A DNA stretch of 10,803 nt from Pseudomonadota bacterium. Lineage in GTDB: Bacteria; Pseudomonadota; Alphaproteobacteria; Rhizobiales; Rhizobiaceae. Of the stretch, positions 1 to 5,847 are shown one piece after another. The position numbers were made by a program, and so were the translations under genes. Under the pieces are notes generated by a model that was not told the DNA's origin, did not search any database, and worked only from the letters and a program-made list of their open reading frames with translations. The DNA is taken from contig JAEZXX010000018.1 in assembly GCA_023419535.1 (NCBI GenBank), positions 1 through 10,803 on the forward strand, in the 5' to 3' direction. Positions within the stretch are counted from its first letter, which is position 1, and every line of letters starts with the position of its first letter.

Positions 1-364
1 TGCCGGTCAGCGTCAGCGTCACCGACTTGTCGGCGACGATCATCATCGCCTCCAGGCGGCGCAGATAGCGGTCCGTGCGCCAGTCCTTGGCGAGTTCCAC
101 GCAGGCGCGCATCAGCTGGTCGGGATACTGTTCGAGCTTGGCCTCCAGCCGCTCGAGAAGCGTGAACGCGTCGGCCGTCGCGCCCGCGAAGCCGGCGATG
201 ACGTTACCGCCCTTGCCGAGCCGGCGCACCTTGCGCGCATTGCCCTTCATCACCGTGTTGCCGAGCGAGACCTGCCCGTCACCGGCCACCACGACCTTGC
301 CGCCCTTTCGCACCGTCACGATCGTCGTGCCGTAGATCGTCGCGGGATCGTGTTTCTCGAACAT
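1..364 (-). CDS. hslV: ATP-dependent protease peptidase subunit HslV (ClpQ), 3' end cut by window edge
   Basis: HslV is the threonine peptidase of the cytoplasmic HslUV protease; two hexameric rings degrade proteins unfolded by the HslU ATPase. The visible 121 residues start with MFEKHDPATIYGTTIVTV. The 12-residue propeptide ends in Gly12, so Thr13 is the predicted N-terminal nucleophile after self-processing. Asp29 (in AGDGQ) and Lys45 (in GNARK) fall at the family positions D17 and K33 of the mature enzyme. Further hallmarks are NTVMKGN, AGFAGATADAFTLLERLEAKLEQ and ELAKDWRTDRYLRRLEAMM. The ATG at 362-364 has a GAGG Shine-Dalgarno 7 nt upstream (complement of 372-375). The family is about 175-185 aa, so roughly the last third lies outside the window. 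It diverges from hisB and is far from its partner hslU (9427-10737). Confidence 0.97.
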   Translation of the reverse strand, partial: MFEKHDPATIYGTTIVTVRKGGKVVVAGDGQVSLGNTVMKGNARKVRRLGKGGNVIAGFAGATADAFTLLERLEAKLEQYPDQLMRACVELAKDWRTDRYLRRLEAMMIVADKSVTLTLTG

Positions 365-397
365 TGTGTCGCCTCGTCGCTGCGCTGTGCGGCGCTG

Positions 398-426
398 ATA
401 TGGGGGAGCGGGCCGCCCGTTGCAAA
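398..426 (-). promoter_or_regulatory. Candidate sigma32 (heat-shock) promoter of hslV
   Basis: Read leftward, CCCCATAT (complement of 398-405) matches the sigma32 -10 consensus CCCCATNT at all defined positions. TTTGCA (complement of 421-426) matches the -35 consensus CTTGAA at four of six, with a 15-bp spacer. Transcription would start near 391, leaving a leader of about 27 nt that contains the GAGG ribosome site. HslV is a classic heat-shock gene in Enterobacteria, which fits. The match is by eye; the -35 is imperfect and alphaproteobacterial RpoH consensus sequences vary. Confidence 0.5.
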
Positions 427-429
427 GCG

Positions 430-458
430 TTGGCGGGCCGGGCCCGAGCCTGTATGAA
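430..458 (+). promoter_or_regulatory. Candidate housekeeping promoter of the hisB operon
   Basis: TTGGCG (430-435) and TATGAA (453-458) are separated by exactly 17 bp; each matches the sigma70-type consensus at four of six positions. Transcription would begin near 465, giving a leader of about 28 nt before the hisB ATG at 493. This would also exclude the in-frame ATG at 454 as the start. The -35 lies only 3 bp from the -35 of the opposing hslV promoter candidate, so the two promoters would be back to back. No histidine-rich leader peptide or attenuator was seen. Confidence 0.4.
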
Positions 459-492
459 CCGCAGACGAGGCCAAGACGCACGGACGGAACCG

Positions 493-1095
493 ATGGGCGC
501 TGAGTTGAGAACTGGGAGCGTTGAGCGCGCCACCAAGGAGACCGCGATCAAGGTCCGCGTCGATCTCGACGGCACGGGGGCCTCGACGATCTCGACCGGC
601 GTCGGGTTCTTCGACCACATGCTGGAGCAGCTTTCGCGCCACTCGTTGATCGACATGCAGATCGAGGCGAAGGGCGACCTGCACATCGACGACCACCACA
701 CGGTGGAGGACACCGGCATCGCGATCGGGCAGGCGATCCGGCAGGCCCTGGGGAACCGCGCCGGCATCACCCGCTACGCCTCGCTGGATCTGGCCATGGA
801 CGAATGCCTGACGCGCGCGGCGGTCGACGTCTCCGGCCGCGCCTTCCTCGTCTTCAAGGCGGAGTTCGCGACGCCGAAGATCGGCACCTTCGACACCGAA
901 CTGGTGCTCGAGTTCTTCCAGGCGCTCGCCATGAACGCGGGGATCACCCTGCACGTCCAGAACCTCTACGGGCAGAACTCGCACCACATCGCCGAAACCT
1001 GCTTCAAGGCGGTGGCGCGCGTCATCGGTGAGGCCGTCGCGCTCGATCCGCGCCAGAAGGGCGCGATCCCTTCGACCAAGGGGACGATCGCGTGA
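493..1095 (+). CDS. hisB: Imidazoleglycerol-phosphate dehydratase HisB
   Basis: This 200-aa enzyme converts imidazoleglycerol phosphate to imidazoleacetol phosphate in histidine synthesis, in the cytoplasm. It is the monofunctional bacterial form, without the N-terminal phosphatase domain of the E. coli fusion. The family signatures are DGTG near residues 26-29, STGVGFFDHML 34-44, and the two metal-binding motifs DDHHTVED (66-73) and NSHHIAE (162-168). The ATG at 493 gives normal family length and follows a GGACGGA purine tract; the open frame runs up to 364, but the extra 43 residues do not look like the family. The stop overlaps the GTG start of the DUF2628 gene (GTGA), so translation is probably coupled. 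It is the first gene of the his operon. Confidence 0.97.
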   Translation: MGAELRTGSVERATKETAIKVRVDLDGTGASTISTGVGFFDHMLEQLSRHSLIDMQIEAKGDLHIDDHHTVEDTGIAIGQAIRQALGNRAGITRYASLDLAMDECLTRAAVDVSGRAFLVFKAEFATPKIGTFDTELVLEFFQALAMNAGITLHVQNLYGQNSHHIAETCFKAVARVIGEAVALDPRQKGAIPSTKGTIA

Positions 1096-1580
1096 CGCGC
1101 ACCATCGTCCTCGAACGGGGCGAGGGGACGAGCGCGGATGCGGTGTTCCTGCGCGACCGGTTCCACCTCGTCGCCTTCCTCCTGCCCTTCGTGTGGCTCG
1201 CGGCGCACCGGCTCTATCTCCTCGCGGCGCTCGCCCTCCTCGTCCAGGCGGGGCTCTGGGCGCTCGGGCAGATGCAGGGCTTCGGTCTCGCCGGAGCGGT
1301 CCTGCCGGTGCTCTTCGGCATGGCGGTGGCGCTGGAAGGGCCGCGCCTCGTCGCCTGGTCGCTGCGGCGCAGGGGCTATCGCGAGGCCGGCATCGTCAAC
1401 GCCGCCGACCGCGAAGAGGCGGAGATGATCTACTACGGCTCGGCCGAACGCGCGCCGGACCTGGCTGCGCCCGCCGTCGACCCGGTGGACGCTTCCGTGC
1501 CCGGTCCGCCGCGCGAGGCGCTTCCCGTCTTCGGCTGGCGCAGCGCGCGCACCCTTCTCGACGCGGGAGGCCGGCGCTGA
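1092..1580 (+). CDS. DUF2628 family membrane protein encoded in the his operon
   Basis: The protein is 162 aa and of unknown function. The region around residues 81-112 (ALEGPRLVAWSLRRRGYREAG, then an acidic stretch with EEAEMIYYG) is the signature of the DUF2628 proteins that sit in rhizobial his operons. Hydrophobic segments at about 24-38, 40-58 and 66-84 predict two or three transmembrane helices, followed by a cytosolic tail rich in Pro and Ala. The GTG start at 1092 overlaps the hisB stop, and the TGA shares a base with the hisH ATG (TGATG at 1578-1582), so it is translationally coupled on both sides. The position suggests a role tied to, or tolerated within, the operon, but no histidine-pathway enzyme activity is visible. 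Confidence 0.85.
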   Translation: MTRTIVLERGEGTSADAVFLRDRFHLVAFLLPFVWLAAHRLYLLAALALLVQAGLWALGQMQGFGLAGAVLPVLFGMAVALEGPRLVAWSLRRRGYREAGIVNAADREEAEMIYYGSAERAPDLAAPAVDPVDASVPGPPREALPVFGWRSARTLLDAGGRR

Positions 1581-2233
1581 TGGGAACGCTCGCCATCATC
1601 GACTACGGCTCGGGCAATTTGCGCTCCGCGGAAAAGGCGTTCCGCCGCATGGCCGGCGAGCGGGGCCTTTCCACCGATATCGTCGTGACCGACGACCCGG
1701 AGGCGATACGCGCCGCCGAGCGCATCGTCCTGCCGGGCGTCGGCGCCTATGCCGACTGCCGGGCGGGGCTCGCCGCCGCGCCCGGGCTGGAGGAGGCGCT
1801 GCGCGAGGCGGTGGAGCGGCAGGCCAAGCCCTTCCTCGGCATCTGCGTCGGCATGCAGCTGATGTCCTCGCGCGGGCTGGAGAAGACGATCACGCAGGGC
1901 CTGAACTGGATCGAGGGCGACGTCGAGCCGATCGTGCCCGCCGATCCGGCGCTGAAGATCCCGCAGATCGGCTGGAACACCATCCGGCTGGAGCGCGACC
2001 ACGCGCTGTTCGAAGGCCTCGAGACGGGCGAGGACGGGCTGCACGCCTATTTCGTCCACTCCTACCACCTCGTCTCGGCCAGACCCGAGCAGGTGGTCGC
2101 GACGACCGACTACGGCGGCCCCGTCACCGCCTTCGTCGCCGACGGCAACACGGCCGGCGCGCAGTTCCATCCCGAGAAGAGCCAACGCCTCGGGCTGGAG
2201 CTGATCGGCAACTTCCTGACCTGGACGCCCTGA
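1580..2233 (+). CDS. hisH: Imidazole glycerol phosphate synthase glutaminase subunit HisH
   Basis: This 217-aa class I glutamine amidotransferase supplies ammonia to HisF. The N-terminus MGTLAIIDYGSGNLRS is typical. The nucleophile Cys89 lies in the elbow GICVGMQ, and His197 and Glu199 in AQFHPEKS complete the triad. PGVGAY (52-57) contributes to the oxyanion region. YFVHSYH (157-163) is also a HisH signature. The ATG at 1580 overlaps the upstream stop by one base and has a strong GGGAGG Shine-Dalgarno at 1565-1570, 9 nt away. HisH works in a heterodimer with the hisF product encoded 1.4 kb downstream. Confidence 0.98.
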   Translation: MGTLAIIDYGSGNLRSAEKAFRRMAGERGLSTDIVVTDDPEAIRAAERIVLPGVGAYADCRAGLAAAPGLEEALREAVERQAKPFLGICVGMQLMSSRGLEKTITQGLNWIEGDVEPIVPADPALKIPQIGWNTIRLERDHALFEGLETGEDGLHAYFVHSYHLVSARPEQVVATTDYGGPVTAFVADGNTAGAQFHPEKSQRLGLELIGNFLTWTP

Positions 2234-2968
2234 ATGCCCCTTCTCTTTCCCGCGATCGACCTGAAGGATGGTGCCTGCGTGCGCCTGAAGCTCGGGCTGA
2301 TGGACCAGGCGACCGTCTACAGCGAGGAGCCGGCCGCGCAGGCGGGATCGTTCCGGGACGCCGGCTTTACGCATCTTCACGTCGTCGATCTGAACGGCGC
2401 CTTCGAGGGCCGCGCCGTGAACGCGGAGGCGGTCGAGGCGATCGTCGCCTCGGTCGGGACCACGATGAAGGTGCAGCTCGGCGGCGGCATCCGATCGATG
2501 GCGGACATCGAACGCTGGCTGGGGGCGGGGCTCTCGCGCGTCATCCTCGGCACGGTGGCGCTGCGCGACCCGGCGCTGGTCCGGCACGCCGCGAAGGCCT
2601 TCCCGGGACGCGTTGCCGTCGGCATCGACGCCAAGGGCGGCAGGGTCGCGGTCGAGGGCTGGGCCGAGACCTCGGAGCTGACCGTGCTCGACCTGTCGCG
2701 CGCCTACGAGGACGCGGGCGTCTCGGCCATCATCTACACCGACATCGACCGCGACGGGATCCTGGCGGGGATCAACTGGGAATCCACCATCGCGCTGGCC
2801 GAGGCGATCTCGATCCCCGTGATCGCGAGCGGCGGCCTCGCCTCGATGGAGGACATCGAGCGCCTCGCCTCGCCGCAGGCGGCGAAGCTGGAGGGCGCCA
2901 TCACCGGCCGCGCGCTCTACGACGGACGGATCGAGGCGAAGGCGGCGCTGGCGCGGCTTGCGGGCTGA
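2234..2968 (+). CDS. hisA: ProFAR isomerase HisA
   Basis: HisA isomerises N'-[(5'-phosphoribosyl)formimino]-5-aminoimidazole-4-carboxamide ribonucleotide (ProFAR) to PRFAR. The 244-aa protein is a complete beta/alpha barrel. Asp9 in FPAIDL and Asp132 in VGIDAK are the expected catalytic pair, with Thr169 in IYTDIDRDG. The phosphate-binding loops are QLGGGIRS (81-88) and IASGGLAS. The ATG at 2234 follows the hisH TGA with no spacing; only a weak GGA lies upstream, so it probably depends on coupled translation. It lacks any fused TrpF-like feature and is of normal length. Confidence 0.98.
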   Translation: MPLLFPAIDLKDGACVRLKLGLMDQATVYSEEPAAQAGSFRDAGFTHLHVVDLNGAFEGRAVNAEAVEAIVASVGTTMKVQLGGGIRSMADIERWLGAGLSRVILGTVALRDPALVRHAAKAFPGRVAVGIDAKGGRVAVEGWAETSELTVLDLSRAYEDAGVSAIIYTDIDRDGILAGINWESTIALAEAISIPVIASGGLASMEDIERLASPQAAKLEGAITGRALYDGRIEAKAALARLAG

Positions 2969-2980
2969 GGCGACCGTCGC

Positions 2981-3009
2981 TTGGACGGGCCGGGTCTCGA
3001 TGCTACATT
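2981..3009 (+). promoter_or_regulatory. Candidate internal promoter for the Uma2 gene
   Basis: TTGGAC (2981-2986) and TACATT (3004-3009) are spaced by 17 bp in the 48-bp gap after hisA. The -10 matches TATAAT at four of six positions, the -35 only at its first three. Initiation would fall at about 3016-3017, on the Uma2 ATG itself, which would give a leaderless mRNA. This agrees with the absence of a Shine-Dalgarno before that ATG. It could also help transcribe hisF, hisE and coaA downstream. Confidence 0.35.
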
Positions 3010-3016
3010 CCGTCTT

Positions 3017-3574
3017 ATGAACATCCAGGCGCCTCCAATTCGGGATGCCGACGATTTCCTGCGCTGGAACGAGGGGCGCGAGGGACGATACGAGTTCGTG
3101 CGCGGGAGGATCGTCGACATGATGGTGCGCGTGACACGATCGCATGTGCACGTCGCCAGTCGGCTGACCCTCGCTCTCGCGGCGCGCCTCGACCTGGAGC
3201 GTTTCCTGGTCGGCTCTGCGGATTTCGGTATTCGAACCCCTGTCGGCATTCGATACCCGGATGTCTTCGTCGATGGAGCGGAAGGCGAAGCACGGGATCT
3301 TGCCGCACGCGAACCCGTTTTCGTGGCGGAAATCCTGTGTCCGTCGACGATGGCGGTCGATTTCGGCCCGAAGGCGGAAGAGTACACGGGCATCGCATCC
3401 CTTCTCCACTACCTCGTCCTGTCGCAGGACGAGCCGCGCGTATGGCTGTGGAAGCGCAGCGAGGGCGGAGTGTTCGAGGCGCCCGAGATGATCGCCGGAC
3501 GGGACGAGACCCTGGCGCTCGACGGTCTCGGGCTGACCATCCCGCTTGCGGAACTCTATCGCGGCGTCGCATAG
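3017..3574 (+). CDS. Uma2 family (DUF820) PD-(D/E)XK nuclease-like protein
   Basis: The 185-aa product has the Uma2/DUF820 layout: RYEFVRGRIVDM (24-35), a basic and His-containing segment with SHVHVASRL (42-50), then Asp82 in RYPDVFV, Glu105 in VAEILCPST and Lys119 in FGPKAEEY. These are the predicted metal-binding and catalytic positions of the nuclease fold, and all are present, so the gene looks intact. The biological role of this family is not established. It is inserted between hisA and hisF, with gaps of 48 and 42 bp while neighbouring genes overlap or nearly touch. Its codons are less GC-biased than those of the his genes (for example around 3210-3310), which suggests acquisition. The ATG at 3017 has no Shine-Dalgarno; a TTG at 2981 is in frame but falls in the promoter candidate. 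Confidence 0.88.
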   Translation: MNIQAPPIRDADDFLRWNEGREGRYEFVRGRIVDMMVRVTRSHVHVASRLTLALAARLDLERFLVGSADFGIRTPVGIRYPDVFVDGAEGEARDLAAREPVFVAEILCPSTMAVDFGPKAEEYTGIASLLHYLVLSQDEPRVWLWKRSEGGVFEAPEMIAGRDETLALDGLGLTIPLAELYRGVA

Positions 3575-3616
3575 AGGCGCCGTCCTGACCTCCTGCCGCG
3601 AAGGCCGGCTTCCCTC

Positions 3617-4399
3617 GTGTCCCTGAAGTCCCGCATCATTCCCTGCCTCGACGTCGCCAACGGCCGCGTGGTCAAGGGCGTCAACTTCGTCGACCTGATC
3701 GACGCCGGCGACCCGGTCGAGGCGGCGAAGGCCTACGACGCGGCCGGCGCGGACGAGCTCTGCTTCCTCGACATCACCGCCTCTTCCGACGGGCGCGGGA
3801 CGATCCTCGACATCGTCGAGCGCACCGCGGCCGAGTGCTTCATGCCGGTCACGGTGGGCGGGGGGGTGCGCACGACCCTCGACATCCGGAACCTTCTTCT
3901 GGCCGGGGCCGACAAGGTCTCGATCAACACCGCCGCGGTGGCGCGTCCCGAGTTCGTGGCCGAGGCCGCCGACAAGTTCGGCAACCAGTGCATCGTCGTC
4001 GCCATCGACGCGCGCCGCGTGTCGGGCGCAGGCGAGAACGCGCGCTGGGAGATATTCACTCATGGCGGCCGGCGTGAGACCGGCATCGACGCCGTCGAGT
4101 TCGCCCGCCGCGTCGTGGCGCTCGGGGCCGGCGAGATCCTGCTGACCTCCATGGACCGGGACGGCACCAAGGCCGGCTTCGACATCGAGCTGACGCGCGC
4201 GGTCTGCGACGCCGTGCCGGTGCCCGTCATCGCCAGCGGCGGCGTCGGAACGCTCGACCATCTCGTCGAAGGCGTTCGCGAGGGCGGCGCGAGCGCGGTG
4301 CTCGCCGCCTCGATCTTCCATTTCGGCACCCACACGATCGCGGAGGCCAAGAATCATATGGCGGCGGCGGGCCTCGCCATGCGATTGAATGTCGGCTGA
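3617..4399 (+). CDS. hisF: Imidazole glycerol phosphate synthase cyclase subunit HisF
   Basis: HisF uses ammonia from HisH to convert PRFAR to imidazoleglycerol phosphate and AICAR. The 260-aa barrel is complete. Asp12 in IPCLDV and Asp131 in VVAIDAR are the catalytic pair. Other hallmarks are GRVVKGVNF (16-24), FLDITAS (50-56), TVGGGVRT (79-86), ADKVSINTAAV, TSMDRDGTKAGFD and IASGGVG. The start is GTG at 3617; the nearest Shine-Dalgarno-like tract, GAAGG at 3600-3604, is 12 nt away, which is long. Gene order places it after the inserted Uma2 gene and 37 bp before hisE. Confidence 0.98.
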   Translation: MSLKSRIIPCLDVANGRVVKGVNFVDLIDAGDPVEAAKAYDAAGADELCFLDITASSDGRGTILDIVERTAAECFMPVTVGGGVRTTLDIRNLLLAGADKVSINTAAVARPEFVAEAADKFGNQCIVVAIDARRVSGAGENARWEIFTHGGRRETGIDAVEFARRVVALGAGEILLTSMDRDGTKAGFDIELTRAVCDAVPVPVIASGGVGTLDHLVEGVREGGASAVLAASIFHFGTHTIAEAKNHMAAAGLAMRLNVG

Positions 4400-4436
4400 G
4401 GCCGGAGGGGCCGGGGTCTTGGGGCGGGACGCAGCG

Positions 4437-4769
4437 ATGAGCGGCTTCGATCTGGCAAGCCTTGAGGCGATCGTCGCGGCGCGCGCGGCGTCCACCGACG
4501 GCTCGTCCTATACCGCCAGGCTCGCTGCGGCGGGCGTCGCCAAGGCGGCCAAGAAGCTCGGCGAGGAGGCGACCGAGACCGTCATCGCCGCCGTCGCCGA
4601 AGACGAGGCGTCCCTGACCGGCGAGGCGGCCGATCTCCTCTACCATCTCCTCGTCGTGCTCCGCCTTCGCGGCGTGCCGCTCGAGGCGGTCATGGACGAG
4701 CTCCGCTCCCGCACCGTCCAGACGGGTCTCGAGGAAAAGGCCTCCCGGCCAAAGGGGTCCGGGATCTGA
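4437..4769 (+). CDS. hisE: Phosphoribosyl-ATP pyrophosphatase HisE
   Basis: HisE hydrolyses phosphoribosyl-ATP to phosphoribosyl-AMP, the second step of histidine synthesis. The 110-aa protein is the stand-alone form, not fused to HisI. Diagnostic motifs are AKAAKKLGEEATETVIAA (35-52) with the metal-binding acidic residues of the MazG-like fold, EAADLLYHLLVVL (63-75), and the C-terminal GLEEKASRPKG. The ATG at 4437 has GGGGCGGGA at 4422-4430, about 7 nt upstream; the open frame extends to 4389, but the added residues are not family-like. It ends 4 nt before coaA. Confidence 0.97.
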   Translation: MSGFDLASLEAIVAARAASTDGSSYTARLAAAGVAKAAKKLGEEATETVIAAVAEDEASLTGEAADLLYHLLVVLRLRGVPLEAVMDELRSRTVQTGLEEKASRPKGSGI

Positions 4770-4773
4770 GCCG

Positions 4774-5730
4774 ATGGACCAGATGATCCCGTCGGACCTC
4801 TCGCCCTATCGCTTCTTTTCCGCGCAGGAGTGGGCGACCTTCCGCGGCGGCGCGGAACTGACGCTGCGCGAGGACGAGGTGAACCGCCTGCGCTCGCTCG
4901 ACGATCCGGTCGATCTCGACGAGGTCGCGCGCATCTACCTACCGATCTCGCGCCTCCTCTCGGCGCATGTGGAATCCAGCCAGGCGCTCTTCGCCATGCG
5001 CCAGCGCTTCCTGCGCCGGCCGGACGCGACGAAGTCGCCCTTCGTCATCGGGCTCGCGGGCTCGGTCTCGGTGGGCAAGTCGACCACGGCGCGCATCCTG
5101 AAGGAGCTTCTGGCCCGCTGGCCGACGAGCCCCAAGGTCGATCTCGTCACCACCGACGGCTTCCTCTACCCGAACGCGGTGCTGGAGGCCGAGGGCCGCA
5201 TGCAGCGCAAGGGGTTCCCGGAGAGCTACGACGTCGGCGCCATCCTGCGCTTCCTCTCCGACATCAAGGCGGGCGCACCGGCGGTGCGCGCGCCCGTCTA
5301 CTCGCACTTCTCCTACGACGTCCTGCCCGACCGGGAGCAGACGGTGGACCGGCCGGACATCCTCATCTTCGAGGGGCTGAACGTCCTGCAGGTGCGGGAG
5401 ATGCCCAAGGACGGCAAGGCCGTGCCCTTCGTCTCGGACTTCTTCGACTATTCGATCTATCTGGACGCCGAGGAGGCCGATCTGCGCCGCTGGTACATCG
5501 CGCGCTTCATGCGCCTGCGCGAGACCGCCTTCCGGGAGCGCGACTCCTTCTTCCACCGCTATTCGCAGATCTCGGAAGCCGAGGCTCTGGAGCGCGCCGA
5601 ATGGCTCTGGCGCGAGATCAACGCCCGGAACCTCTACGACAACATCCTGCCGACCCGGCCGCGCGCGGACCTGATCCTGCGCAAGGGGGCGAGCCACCGC
5701 GTGGAGCAGGTCGCGCTGCGCAAGCTCTGA
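4774..5730 (+). CDS. coaA: Type I pantothenate kinase CoaA
   Basis: CoaA phosphorylates pantothenate with ATP, the first and usually regulated step of coenzyme A synthesis. At 318 aa it matches the normal length. The P-loop GSVSVGKST spans residues 96-104 with Lys102. Other type I features are SPYRFF (10-15), TTDGFLYPN, the segment around MQRKGFPESYD, YSHFSYD, IFEGLNVLQ, and the C-terminal NILPTRPRADLIL. The ATG at 4774 has GGGA 9 nt upstream (4761-4764); an alternative ATG at 4783 would drop three residues. It is the last gene of the his operon. The hisE-coaA linkage is common in rhizobia and has no obvious metabolic reason. Confidence 0.97.
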   Translation: MDQMIPSDLSPYRFFSAQEWATFRGGAELTLREDEVNRLRSLDDPVDLDEVARIYLPISRLLSAHVESSQALFAMRQRFLRRPDATKSPFVIGLAGSVSVGKSTTARILKELLARWPTSPKVDLVTTDGFLYPNAVLEAEGRMQRKGFPESYDVGAILRFLSDIKAGAPAVRAPVYSHFSYDVLPDREQTVDRPDILIFEGLNVLQVREMPKDGKAVPFVSDFFDYSIYLDAEEADLRRWYIARFMRLRETAFRERDSFFHRYSQISEAEALERAEWLWREINARNLYDNILPTRPRADLILRKGASHRVEQVALRKL

Positions 5731-5744
5731 GGCGCGAAGCCCGG

Positions 5745-5764
5745 GGCGGGGCGATCCGCCCGCC
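5745..5764 (+). terminator. Weak GC-rich hairpin after coaA
   Basis: GGCGGG (5745-5750) can pair with CCCGCC (5759-5764) over an 8-nt loop, 15 bp after the coaA stop. No run of T follows (the next bases are AAAA), so this is not a classic intrinsic terminator. It may end or stabilise the his-coaA transcript. The rest of the 117-bp gap up to opgG shows no convincing promoter. Confidence 0.25.
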
Positions 5765-5847
5765 AAAACATCGCCGCCTTCGTTGGGTCAGGGTCCCATC
5801 ACGAGCGAGTGATCCACCATTCGAAGATGCCATCAGGGACGTTCGGC

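Noticed and set aside
364..492. Longer HisB start at or near 364 or at 454
   Set aside because: The added residues are not HisB-like and would overlap both divergent promoter candidates; 493 gives normal length.
1433..4495. A 1020-codon open frame on the minus strand opposite hisH, hisA, Uma2 and hisF
   Set aside because: It mirrors well-supported genes, is rich in Arg, Asp, Gly and His repeats typical of antisense frames in GC-rich DNA, and has no recognisable domain.
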